50,334 nt of DNA from Candidatus Woesearchaeota archaeon CG10_big_fil_rev_8_21_14_0_10_37_12. GTDB lineage: Archaea; Nanobdellota; Nanobdellia; Woesearchaeales; ARS49. This document shows, piece by piece, positions 16,498 to 23,941 of this stretch. The notes below the pieces were generated by a model. That model made no database searches and had not been told where the DNA came from. It was given only the letters and a program-made list of their open reading frames with translations. Numbering within the stretch: position 1 is the stretch's first letter; each line of letters begins with the position of its first letter. The stretch lies in NCBI GenBank assembly GCA_002762795.1, contig PCYA01000009.1, forward strand, positions 125,899-176,232, written 5' to 3'. Made by a program: the position numbers and the translations under genes.

Positions 16498-16729
16498 TCT
16501 CGCCACCAGCGTCGTTCTTCTCAGGATTCAGCCAACCGTGGAAATGCTTGTCGCCACCTTCTTTGTAAATGATGTTCTCGAACTTGTCACTTTCCTTGTC
16601 GTACTTGGTCTTCTCGAAGACTCCAGGGAAGAGTTCCTTTGGTTCGCTCCACTTTGGTGCTTCGCGGATGACGTCGAGACGGCAGTTGCAGCGACCCATA
16701 CCATGGACAGGGCAGTAAACTGAAGACAT
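16481..16729 (-). CDS. Cassette unit 1 CPxHG small protein (82 aa)
   Basis: The N-terminus reads SSVYCPVHGMGRCNCRLD: CPxHG followed by two more cysteines, the arrangement of a small zinc-binding knuckle. The remainder is charged and rich in Lys, Asp, Phe and Gly (DKESDKFENIIYKEGGDKHFHGW). Codons are strongly biased to AAG, GAC, TTC and ATC, in contrast to AAA, GAT, TTT and ATT elsewhere, so the gene was probably acquired from a higher-GC source. The unit 2 counterpart shares the N-terminal CPxHG knuckle and position. Function unknown; a toxin-antitoxin or defence role with the convergent partner is only a guess. Confidence 0.6.
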   Translation of the reverse strand: MSSVYCPVHGMGRCNCRLDVIREAPKWSEPKELFPGVFEKTKYDKESDKFENIIYKEGGDKHFHGWLNPEKNDAGGEINKNH

Positions 16730-16800
16730 TGAACAATCCTTACTAAAAGCTGTTTGGCGCGGTTGATTTTACCTCGTTTACGTTTGTGTCAAGAATTTTT

Positions 16801-16894
16801 TCTTAAGTACAATCCTGCGTCTTATTCAATACTCAACCTTGAATGCTGGGCGACGGCATTGCTGCGTTGGTAGCAGAGTGTTTCAGGGTATTCG
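16801..16894. other. attC-like site: unit 1 tail plus core copy 2
   Basis: The tail contains TTAAGTAC (16803-16810) and AATACTCAAC (16828-16837), an imperfect inverted repeat. ATTCAA and TTGAAT lie around the second arm, and the core GCTGGGCGACGG starts at 16845. The first base pair triplet GCT differs from GTT in copies 1 and 3. From 16847 the 48-nt block matches copy 1 at 47 positions. Confidence 0.6.
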
Positions 16895-16995
16895 TACACT
16901 GAATAACTAGCAGTTATGCGTGACTGGCATGTTATTCAATGGTATTCGCGAAAAGCCAAGAAAAGCTAATAAACTCCAATGGGTACAACTTAACT

Positions 16996-17274
16996 ATGAC
17001 CGAGCTTGATGTTGCTAAGTTAAGGACAGCTTTGATTGAGCTATACGAACAATATGCTAAAAATCCAGTCGATTCTGCAATGAAAAACAGAGCAATACAA
17101 TTACATTTGGATTATGTTTGGGCAAATCCAGTTCTGAGCGAAGTCATGTGTCGTGCTGTGAATTGGCTCGTTGAACTGGTAAGGGATACTGACTCTGAGA
17201 GACCAACTAAAGAGGGTGTTATGACTCTTATTTCTGAGTTAAGACAAGAAGAAAAAGCAGAGAATACGCCCTGA
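16996..17274 (+). CDS. Cassette unit 2 helical protein (92 aa)
   Basis: This is a paralog of the unit 1 forward protein: TELDVAKLRTALIELYEQY aligns with DNLDVKQICKELAELLNEA, and DYVWANPVLSEVM aligns with EQYWDARPVLPKIV. By eye roughly a quarter to a third of positions agree. It is all-helical and soluble, with no known domain. I chose the ATG at 16996 because it aligns with the unit 1 start and keeps the same distance (about 30 nt) from a CTAATAAAC TATA-like box. An upstream in-frame ATG at 16939 would run into the conserved non-coding border. Confidence 0.6.
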   Translation: MTELDVAKLRTALIELYEQYAKNPVDSAMKNRAIQLHLDYVWANPVLSEVMCRAVNWLVELVRDTDSERPTKEGVMTLISELRQEEKAENTP

Positions 17275-17317
17275 CGCGAGACGTCTTCTCGTAGTCTGCT
17301 TATTGTGCGGTGAGCGA

Positions 17318-17608
17318 CTACTTACTCGTCCGGTCTTTGCCCTGCAAGCCGAGTTGCTTGGCGTGATAGTCAACCAGAGCAGCTTCGTAGCCGTTCAACT
17401 TGTGAAGAATTTCATCACTGCCAATAGCCTTGACAGTGCCACCGGAAACAGCGTTGCCGGACTTGTCGCTGTGAATGTGAACTGACGCTCCGGAAGCATT
17501 GAGATCGTAGAGAGTCAGTTTGCGACGATCTTCTGCAATCTTCATCTTTTCGATGTGTTCAGCAGGACACCACCCGTCGCACCACAGACCATGTTTCGGA
17601 CAACTCAT
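17318..17608 (-). CDS. Cassette unit 2 CPxHG small protein (96 aa)
   Basis: It starts MSCPKHGLWCDGWCPAEH, giving CPxHG plus two further cysteines, like the unit 1 counterpart; the rest is different. The C-terminal half holds SGASVHIHSDKSGNAVSGG, a likely beta hairpin, and a helical DEILHKLNGYEAALVDYHAKQLG. GC content and codon choice are higher than in host genes. It converges on the helical gene with a 43-nt gap. The shared knuckle on different bodies suggests swapping of the C-terminal part. Function unknown. Confidence 0.6.
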   Translation of the reverse strand: MSCPKHGLWCDGWCPAEHIEKMKIAEDRRKLTLYDLNASGASVHIHSDKSGNAVSGGTVKAIGSDEILHKLNGYEAALVDYHAKQLGLQGKDRTSK

Positions 17609-17703
17609 GATTTGTTCCCTGTTGTTAGAGTTATCAGGCTAGATCAGATGTTTACACTTGCTGGCGAGAAGTCAAGACTATGTTTTTGCTCTGCGAATCA
17701 CGT

Positions 17704-17762
17704 ACCAAGTTAAGTATCGTTTTCTGTCTTGCGCAATACTTAACGTTGAATGTTGGGCGACG
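17704..17762. other. attC-like site: unit 2 tail plus core copy 3
   Basis: GTTAAGTAT (17709-17717) and ATACTTAAC (17736-17744) are perfect complements. Pairing continues outward as CAA/TTG if one G is bulged, giving 12 bp with a single extrahelical base. The core GTTGGGCGACG (17752-17762) follows after GTTGAAT. After the core the sequence no longer resembles copies 1 and 2. ACTTAAC, GTTGAAT and GTTGGGC fit the integron consensus triplets RYYYAAC and GTTRRRY. Confidence 0.6.
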
Positions 17763-17772
17763 AGGTCTTTGT

Positions 17773-17786
17773 TTTTTGTGGCCCTC
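17773..17786 (+). repeat. 14-bp direct repeat, right copy
   Basis: TTTTTGTGGCCCTC is identical to 14624-14637. It lies 10 nt beyond the last cassette core and 45 nt before the serine recombinase start, so it could be the right boundary of the tyrosine-recombinase element. Confidence 0.45.
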
Positions 17787-17831
17787 GCAGGTCTGCAATG
17801 TTGATAAGTCGCGTTGATCTTTTTGGGTTTG

Positions 17832-19436
17832 ATGAACAAAGCGATCATGTATGTTCGGCGTAGCACAGACATGCAAGAAGCAAGTTTGGAAGATCAGCGC
17901 AAAGCTATTCGACAATATGCTGCTGACAATAATTTTTCTCTTGTTAGAGAGTTTTGTGATGATGCTATTTCTGGAAAGACTGCTGAGGATAGGCCTTCTT
18001 TTCAGAGCGTTGTTGATTTTGCTAGAACGAACAAAAATGAACCGTACACTTTGTTAGTGTATGATGTGACTCGTTTTGGACGTTTTGAAAACCCAAAAGA
18101 AGCAACTTACTGGGAAGTTGAACTAGAAAAAAATAACATGTCAGTTCATTACGTAACAGAAGGATTCAACAACGATGGAAGCTTAGGATCATACATTACG
18201 AAAGTTGTCAAAGATGCAGAAGCATCAGAATACATTAAAAAATTATCAAAAACAACAAGCAGAGGTATACGAAGCGCTGCCGAACGAGGTTACTGGACAA
18301 GAGCACTAGCACCATACGGATATTCAAGAGCAGTCGTAGAACCATCAACAAACAGCATCGAACACGTTCTCAAAAAAGATGAAGCTAATGCTATCAAAGG
18401 CAAAAGAATCAAACTGGTGCGTGGAAGCGAAACAGAAATTGAAATTTTACGCGAAATTTTCCATATGTACGCTGACAGAGAACAAGGATTGTCATCAATC
18501 ACCAACTATCTTAATCACAACCACATTCCCACTCCGTCAGGCAAAGGACACTGGCACAAAGCAGGCGTACGCAACATTCTCAGAAACCAAACATATCTGG
18601 GAATGACCGTACTATATGAAGGAAGCGGAGATGAAGTTGTTGTAGAAGGCACACACGAAAGATTGATTGACGAATCAACATTCAATCGAGCACAAAGAAG
18701 ATTACATGAAGCATCTTTCGCTACAAGAGGAGGCTACACAACTCAATATTTACTTACAGCGCTTCTTGAATGCGGACATTGTGGTTACACCCTTCACGGC
18801 GCGGGCGTAAAAAACGGAAAACTATACTACAAGTGCAACGGTTACAGCAACCGCGGAAAAGAAGTATGTCACAGTCCAATCTACCCAGCGGAATTATTAG
18901 AAACTCCAGTCATTGAAAACATAGAAGAACAAATCAGCTCTGCAAATTGGCCAAGCATAGTTCAACAATCCATTGATTTAGTAATAGGCAGAAGCAGCCG
19001 GGAACATTCTTCAAAAACACAAGAAGCACAACAGCAATACGAGAAAAACAAGAGAAGAGTTGAAAATTTATTAGCATCAATAGCAGACGGAGTTCCAAGA
19101 AAAACAGCAATCCACGCAATACAAAGAATAGAGCGAGAACAAGAAGACCTAGAAAAAATACTGCGTAACGCAGACACAGAAACACATGCACGCAGTACAT
19201 ACGAACACCAAGCAAGATTCCTAACAGAACTCCCACAAAACTGGACAACATACTTAGCACAAGCAACACCACAAGAAGAAAAAAGACTGGTACGTTTTTT
19301 TCTGCAAAAAGCAACAGTAAATTATGCGCCGCCAAACATAACTTACAATTTTTACAGCACACCATGTATTGACAGAAAAAATACTGAACCACCAATCACA
19401 CAAATAAAGAAAAAACTAAAACTTAGACGTAAATAA
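17832..19436 (+). CDS. Large serine recombinase
   Basis: This site-specific recombinase of the large serine class is 534 aa from the ATG at 17832. The N-terminal resolvase domain begins NKAIMYVRRSTDMQEASLEDQ, with catalytic Ser11 and the arginine pair before it. YDVTRFGRF and EASEYIKKLSKTTSRGIRSAAERGYW fit the DxxRFxR and long E helix. The recombinase domain follows (NILRNQTYLGMTVLYEG), then a zinc ribbon (CGHCGYTL near 314 and YKCNGYSNRGKEVC) and a coiled coil. Such enzymes integrate phages and transposons without tRNA-targeted cores. It is complete and could be active. It sits directly right of the cassette region, so two unrelated recombination systems meet here. Its own att sites are not identified. 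Confidence 0.9.
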   Translation: MNKAIMYVRRSTDMQEASLEDQRKAIRQYAADNNFSLVREFCDDAISGKTAEDRPSFQSVVDFARTNKNEPYTLLVYDVTRFGRFENPKEATYWEVELEKNNMSVHYVTEGFNNDGSLGSYITKVVKDAEASEYIKKLSKTTSRGIRSAAERGYWTRALAPYGYSRAVVEPSTNSIEHVLKKDEANAIKGKRIKLVRGSETEIEILREIFHMYADREQGLSSITNYLNHNHIPTPSGKGHWHKAGVRNILRNQTYLGMTVLYEGSGDEVVVEGTHERLIDESTFNRAQRRLHEASFATRGGYTTQYLLTALLECGHCGYTLHGAGVKNGKLYYKCNGYSNRGKEVCHSPIYPAELLETPVIENIEEQISSANWPSIVQQSIDLVIGRSSREHSSKTQEAQQQYEKNKRRVENLLASIADGVPRKTAIHAIQRIEREQEDLEKILRNADTETHARSTYEHQARFLTELPQNWTTYLAQATPQEEKRLVRFFLQKATVNYAPPNITYNFYSTPCIDRKNTEPPITQIKKKLKLRRK

Positions 19437-19441
19437 TTGAA

Positions 19442-20197
19442 TTACTCCTTACTAACCTTCCACAAAATCTCAAAATAAGACTTGAAACTTTTTGCCAAAG
19501 ATTCATCACGAATCACTAACCCAAAAGGCTGCTTCAAAACAAACATCATAAAAACAGAATCTTTGAAAACATCTATAAAATTAGGACTAACTAACTTGTT
19601 TGGCAAATAACGCACTTTGGTTCTTTCAAATTTGGTTCTTTTCTTGCCATATTCTCTGGCATTGTGGTTGTAAATGATTCGCATGCCAACACCACGAGTT
19701 TCTCTTCGCTTATGAAAATCCATAAACCAAGCTTCCCAGCGCTCATTCGCAATCTTTGGCGCACCAAGAACAAGCAGTTCATCGCCTTTTTTCAACGTTT
19801 TAATCAACTCCTCACGAATAGTTTTAAGTCCTTGGAATCCGTCGTACAATTCAGCGACTTTTTTAGTTCCAACACTTAAACGCATTGCAGAAAGCTTAGG
19901 GATAACCGTCTCAGCCTCTTTTTGCAATACGTTAAGCTCATCTTTTTTCTTTTCCAAAAAATCTTGAATTCTGTTTGGATCACCAGCAGAAAAATGCTTT
20001 GTACTATTTTTTACGAAATAACCAACGAAACCTTTTTCAATTAGTTTATCGAGGATATCGTACAACTTTGATTTTGAAACTTTACTTTGTCTCCCAATAG
20101 CAGTTATTGTACTTTCTCCCAGTTCAATAAGCGCAAGATAAACCTTGACTTCTCCATCAGTAAGCCCTAAACTCCTCAGCAAATGTTTCTCATCCAT
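19442..20197 (-). CDS. TrmB-family transcription regulator
   Basis: This 251-aa protein has an N-terminal winged helix (LRSLGLTDGEVKVYLALIELGESTITAIGRQSKVSKSKLYDILDKL), a coiled linker, and a C-terminal effector-binding domain with TrmB-type YDGFQGLKTIREELIKTLKKGDELLVLGAP. TrmB proteins usually sense sugars, but this one is divergent from an amino-acid-type binding lipoprotein. Its sequence is clearly paralogous to the regulator at 44120, which has the same kind of partner. CTAAGGGGGA lies in the short divergent intergenic region (20207-20216), just before this start codon. It probably regulates the neighbour and itself. Confidence 0.88.
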   Translation of the reverse strand: MDEKHLLRSLGLTDGEVKVYLALIELGESTITAIGRQSKVSKSKLYDILDKLIEKGFVGYFVKNSTKHFSAGDPNRIQDFLEKKKDELNVLQKEAETVIPKLSAMRLSVGTKKVAELYDGFQGLKTIREELIKTLKKGDELLVLGAPKIANERWEAWFMDFHKRRETRGVGMRIIYNHNAREYGKKRTKFERTKVRYLPNKLVSPNFIDVFKDSVFMMFVLKQPFGLVIRDESLAKSFKSYFEILWKVSKE

Positions 20198-20206
20198 AGT
20201 ATCCTA

Positions 20207-20216
20207 CTAAGGGGGA
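20207..20216. promoter_or_regulatory. Shared CTAAGGGGGA motif, copy 1
   Basis: CTAAGGGGGA is followed by GATTATGTTAATATAG, a TATA-like stretch for the forward lipoprotein gene. The identical 10-mer plus a nearby GATTAT occurs at 44076-44085, between the second TrmB/binding-protein pair. It is a candidate TrmB operator overlapping the BRE. Confidence 0.5.
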
Positions 20217-20264
20217 GATTATGTTAATATAGTTTTCCATTGCACTGCTTATTTGGTGGTATCA

Positions 20265-21395
20265 ATGAAACAAACAATCTTCGTATTTATTTTGTTATTT
20301 TCTATCGCATGCACACAGACTTTTGAAACAACAGAATAAACAACAACAAATCAACCAATTGTTATCGGAGCACTCTTTCCATTAACAGGAGGATTATCAA
20401 CATATGGCGAAGTAGCACAAAACTCTGCATTACTTGCAATGCAAGATATTAATGATGCAGGCGGAATTAATGGTAGAAAAATACAAATAGATTTTCAAGA
20501 TCATAAATGCAACCCTAAAGAAGCAACATCAATATTTGAACAACTTGTGAACGCCAAACAAATCAAAATTTTCACATCTGTCGCATGCAGCGGAACAGTA
20601 TTAAGCATTGCACCACTTCTAGAACAAAATAATGCATTGCTTCTTGGAACTATTACAACAACACCAAAAATAAGCGGAATTTCACCTTTTGTTTTCAGAA
20701 ACTGGGCATCAGACGACCAACAAGCAAGATTGTACGCTAAGGAGATTAAACAGAAAAACTATCGAAAAATTGGAATTATCCACGAACAAACAGACTATGC
20801 ACAAGGACTTGTATTATCTATTCAAAAATATCTTTCTGATACGGGTATTGAGTTTATTGTTGAATCATTTTCTTCTGATACAACAGATGTTAAAACACAA
20901 CTCACTAAACTTAAAGCAGCAAATGCAGACGCATATTTCTTAAGTCCGCAAACAGTTATTGCAGGAGACCTTGTATTAAAACAAATGAAAGAACTTGATT
21001 TTAAACCAACAGTCTTTTTTGTGAACGATAATGTTATGAAAGCAACAGAACTCAATCAAAAATACTCAGACATATTGGACAGGGCAATAAGCGGAGATTA
21101 TATCTTGCCTAAAAACGAAGAAAACATTGCTTTTCTAAAAAAATATAAAAAAACCTACGGAAAAGACTGCACACAAGAAAACATTTGCGTCAGTGTATAT
21201 GATGCAATAAAAATACTCGCAGATGCAATTGAAAATAACGAGCACTCTGCAAAAGGTGTTCAGGAATATTTGAGTAATTTGTCCTATGACGGACTAAGCG
21301 GACACATCAGCTTTGATGAAAACAATGACAGAAAAGACGCAACATACTCATTATTTGTTATTAAAAATGGGACTGGAATGTTGATAGCCTCTTAA
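20265..21395 (+). pseudogene. Binding lipoprotein interrupted by an in-frame TAA
   Basis: From the ATG at 20265 the frame encodes a lipoprotein signal (FILLFSIAC, cysteine 16). Codon 25 is TAA (20337-20339). The same frame then continues directly as a Leu/Ile/Val-type binding protein (NQPIVIGALFPLTGGLSTYGE onward) to 21395, about 376 codons in all. The stop lies in the flexible linker after the lipid anchor, so only one base separates this from an intact gene. Restart at Met59 would lose the anchor and the first strand. It could be a recent nonsense mutation, a sequencing or assembly error, or stop readthrough. Length, domain content and divergent TrmB neighbour match the locus at 42895-44875. 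Confidence 0.75.
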
Positions 21396-21424
21396 TTTAC
21401 TTTTTTAAAAATCACTATTAAGCG

Positions 21425-22264
21425 TCACTGAAGATCGTTATACGCCTGCCGCGTTGCATCCGTAGGTTGATATTTATCTAATCTTGAAGATACAATATCT
21501 GCTTTTTTCATTGTACGCAACGCAAACACTTGTTTTAATTCTTCCTGAGAAGTATTTGGAGCAAACAAATATGCAAACGTAATAACGTCATCTAACACTT
21601 CCTTTGAACGAGGCTTTAAACTTCCCCTGTATTCAACTAGCGCGTCAACCTGATCTTGCAAATTTGAAAAACCCTCGTGCTGCTGGACATCATCAGGCGT
21701 TGCCGGAATAACCATTGGCAAAGGAGACGCATCAAGAACATTCAGCAACTCAACTAATAATGAAGAATGCGCGTATGAAGAAGAAGGATCATTAATCTCA
21801 CCATTAACTTCAACATCTTGCAAAGCAACAGCACCGTTTCTTAGTTCTTCTTCAAGCGCGGACCATGCTAACGGCAACGCATTATTAACAGCATGATAAA
21901 TAAACGCAGGCTGATAAACCTTACGCCTCGCATCAATATAACCTATCTCTTTACCTTCAAAACGATGACTTGGCTGTTTTCCCCTTCGCTTTACTGCTCT
22001 ACCTTTAAACAAAGAGTCATCCGTAACACCATCAATAATCTTTAATCCCTGCCAAATTCCTTCAACAGAATCAGCTCTTCTAGCCTCATCACCTGGAATA
22101 GGAATCGCGTATTTTGCATTGTGAGAAAAAGGACTGAAATAAGAAAATGGTCTGTGTCCTTTGCTTGACACATCGATAACTGTTGTTCCTTCTGCTAACT
22201 GTACTGGTTTCTTGTTCGGATTTGGAACCCACAAAAAACACTTAGACTCGTCTCTTGCACTCAT
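21425..22264 (-). CDS. Conserved hypothetical protein with SVEGIWQGLK motif
   Basis: The first half reads LWVPNPNKKP..VIDVSSKG...FSPFSH..IPIPG..A.SVEGIWQGLKII. I associate this pattern with an uncharacterised family found in bacteria and phages (possibly DUF6939, not verified). The central part has basic YIDARRKVYQPAFIYHAV and the C-terminus is helical. There is no signal peptide, membrane segment or known catalytic motif. The 279-aa gene is monocistronic and convergent with the interrupted lipoprotein gene. A role in nucleotide or NAD metabolism would be a guess. Confidence 0.6.
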   Translation of the reverse strand: MSARDESKCFLWVPNPNKKPVQLAEGTTVIDVSSKGHRPFSYFSPFSHNAKYAIPIPGDEARRADSVEGIWQGLKIIDGVTDDSLFKGRAVKRRGKQPSHRFEGKEIGYIDARRKVYQPAFIYHAVNNALPLAWSALEEELRNGAVALQDVEVNGEINDPSSSYAHSSLLVELLNVLDASPLPMVIPATPDDVQQHEGFSNLQDQVDALVEYRGSLKPRSKEVLDDVITFAYLFAPNTSQEELKQVFALRTMKKADIVSSRLDKYQPTDATRQAYNDLQ

Positions 22265-22397
22265 ACCATATGAATAAAAAAATTCATTTATTTCAATGGA
22301 AGGCTAAACCTACTAATTCTTTTTCTACACTAAAATTAAGCTTGCTCACACCCACCTTTTTAGTGAATTTTAAATACTTACAAAATATTATAAAACT

Positions 22398-23027
22398 ATG
22401 AAAAAATTACGAAAGAGACGCAATCTGAAAAAAACAAGGGATATAGCTGACGCTTTTGCATTTTTCAAGCTAGCACATGAAGGGCACACGTATCCTGAAG
22501 ACGGGCGCCCATATTGGCCACATATTTATCGCGTTGGATGCTATCTTCAAAGAGTTATAAAAATTTACGGTGAACTAGATAAAGACGTTGCTAAATGCGT
22601 TGTTACTGCTGGTTTTGGTCATGATAGTTTAGAAGATACTGCACTCACTGCCAAAGAAATAGAATCAAAGTTTGGAAACCTTGTTTTAGAGCTTATTGTT
22701 GGAATGACAAATCAACAAGGAGATTCTCAAACAGCATCGTATGTTGAACAGATTTGTTCTGGAAGGGAAGAGTTACGTTTGATAAAACTCTCCGACTTGT
22801 ATGATAACTATACAACACTTGCCTGCAATCCAAATGAAGACCAAATTATTTCTTTGGGAAGGCGTGTTTTGCCAATAATGGAACCTATGTACGATCGCAT
22901 TAGAACAACTAAGTTCAGAAAGTATCCAAAAACAGGAAACTACTTGTTAACTTCAATGCAAATAGCTCATGATCTTGCAGTATTTAGAATTAACGCAGCA
23001 TCAAATTATGAAACTACTTTAAAGTAG
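22398..23027 (+). CDS. HD-domain phosphohydrolase, RelA/SpoT hydrolase-like
   Basis: This 209-aa helical protein has the HD_4 motif set: PHIYRVG near residue 41, and GFGHDSLEDT near 74-83 supplying the HD pair and the ED that binds Mn in SpoT/MESH1-type (p)ppGpp 3'-pyrophosphohydrolases. A later conserved LIKLSDLYDN near 126-136 matches the LKLADRLHN segment of those enzymes. No synthetase or regulatory domain is attached. The substrate could be ppGpp or NADPH, as for MESH1. A TATA box (TTTTAAATAC) lies about 30 nt before the ATG, implying a short or no leader. The next gene (23063) follows on the same strand with its own TATA. Confidence 0.78.
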   Translation: MKKLRKRRNLKKTRDIADAFAFFKLAHEGHTYPEDGRPYWPHIYRVGCYLQRVIKIYGELDKDVAKCVVTAGFGHDSLEDTALTAKEIESKFGNLVLELIVGMTNQQGDSQTASYVEQICSGREELRLIKLSDLYDNYTTLACNPNEDQIISLGRRVLPIMEPMYDRIRTTKFRKYPKTGNYLLTSMQIAHDLAVFRINAASNYETTLK

Positions 23028-23062
23028 TAACATTTATATATTTGCAAGTACTTGTCTTTTCT

Positions 23063-23647
23063 ATGATATATGAAGCAGACATAAAAGACGTGACTGATTT
23101 TTTACAAGGAGAGGCAATTCCTTTTTATGTTCATTCAGGAGTTGCACTTGTATTGCATGGAATTGCTGGCGAAACTGATGATTTTGACTTGCGAGTCTTC
23201 CATAAAGATTTGTCACAATTATGCGAAAAACTAACTAAATTAAAATTAGGTACAGTAAAATTAAGAAGATTCATGAGCTATGATGGTGGAGCATATGAAA
23301 GCCAATGTGTTGAAATCGTCGGTCGCACAGCAATAGATATTTGTTCAAGAATGCAGTTCAACAATGATCTTGGATCATTTGAATTTCCTTATGAGGAACG
23401 GTTATTCAGAGAATCAGTTCCAAAAAAATTTGGAGATTTGGTTCTCCCAACAGCACGTCTTGAAACACTTATGTTATATTATCTATCTCTAAGACGAGGA
23501 GAGTCTGATGGTAAACAAGATGAACGCCAGATAAGAGCAATAATGAGTCACAAGGATTTTGATGAAACAGCATTCAGACAAAAAGCAGAATATCTGCCAA
23601 TCAAAGAATCTCTTTTGAAACTATACGAAGAACGTAAAGACAAATAA
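23063..23647 (+). CDS. Nucleotidyltransferase-fold protein
   Basis: VHSGVALVLHGIAGETDDFDLRVF (about residues 23-46) resembles the GG-A-x-LHG-R-T-D-D-hD-h core of minimal nucleotidyltransferases such as AbiEii/COG-type uncharacterised NTases. The usual GGxA is HSGVA, and the acidic pair falls in DDFDL. A helical C-terminal half follows, with LETLMLYYLSLRRGE. The protein (194 aa) may be an RNA- or protein-modifying enzyme or a relative of NTase toxins. I start it at the ATG at 23063 because the TATA box ATTTATATATT lies 22-32 nt upstream; a TTG start 21 nt earlier would overlap that promoter. Confidence 0.65.
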   Translation: MIYEADIKDVTDFLQGEAIPFYVHSGVALVLHGIAGETDDFDLRVFHKDLSQLCEKLTKLKLGTVKLRRFMSYDGGAYESQCVEIVGRTAIDICSRMQFNNDLGSFEFPYEERLFRESVPKKFGDLVLPTARLETLMLYYLSLRRGESDGKQDERQIRAIMSHKDFDETAFRQKAEYLPIKESLLKLYEERKDK

Positions 23648-23754
23648 AAACACACAATTCTATTTTAAACCAGATTGCCACAATTTAATTCTGAACTTCA
23701 AATCCATACGTTCTCTTCATAAAGTCTATTAAAAAGCAATACTATCCTTTCTTC

Positions 23755-23863
23755 GGAGATGAAAAACAACAACCCTTTTTGAGAATAACGGAGGTGATAC
23801 TCAAAACCCTGTCTCAGGTGTAACGAGAGACGCAAAAAAGCATTGAAAAACCTGCGTCTCTCG
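23755..23863 (+). ncRNA. Candidate structured RNA with three hairpins
   Basis: Within a 294-nt gene-free stretch, three consecutive stems can form: TTTTGAG/CTCAAAA (23777-23806, with an interior TAACGGAGGTGATA), CCTG/CAGG (23808-23818), and a perfect 11-bp CGAGAGACGCA/TGCGTCTCTCG (23824-23863). A TATA-like CTATTAAAAAG (23727-23737) lies about 25 nt before 23755, and an A-rich tract follows. No reading frame fits. I do not recognise an RNA family. Confidence 0.45.
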
Positions 23864-23941
23864 AAACATAGAAATAAAAAAACATAACTGAAAATTGCTT
23901 CATTTCAATGGAATGCAAAATCCACCGATTTTTTTTTCTTT

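Larger units (their letters stand above)
16077..17751. mobile_element. Two tandem cassette-like units (integron-like array)
   Basis: Unit 1 (16077-16844) and unit 2 (16845-17751) each begin at a YTGGGCGACGG core, carry a forward helical gene and a convergent CPxHG gene, and end in a tail with AATACTYAAC followed by TTGAATG. After unit 2 the core GTTGGGCGACG recurs once more before unrelated DNA. Removing both units at the core would leave one intact site. The minus-strand genes prefer G/C-ending codons (AAG, GAC, TTC, ATC), unlike the host. The protein pairs have diverged far more than the non-coding border, which suggests the border is under selection or homogenised by recombination. Confidence 0.6.

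Noticed and set aside
17652-17915. Minus-strand 87-aa reading frame across the third core
   Set aside because: It overlaps the unit 2 tail, the direct repeat and the serine recombinase start, and has no recognisable pattern.
18934-19395. Minus-strand 153-aa reading frame
   Set aside because: It lies wholly opposite the serine recombinase coiled coil, and its leucine/valine-rich product is an antisense reading of Glu/Lys/Gln codons.
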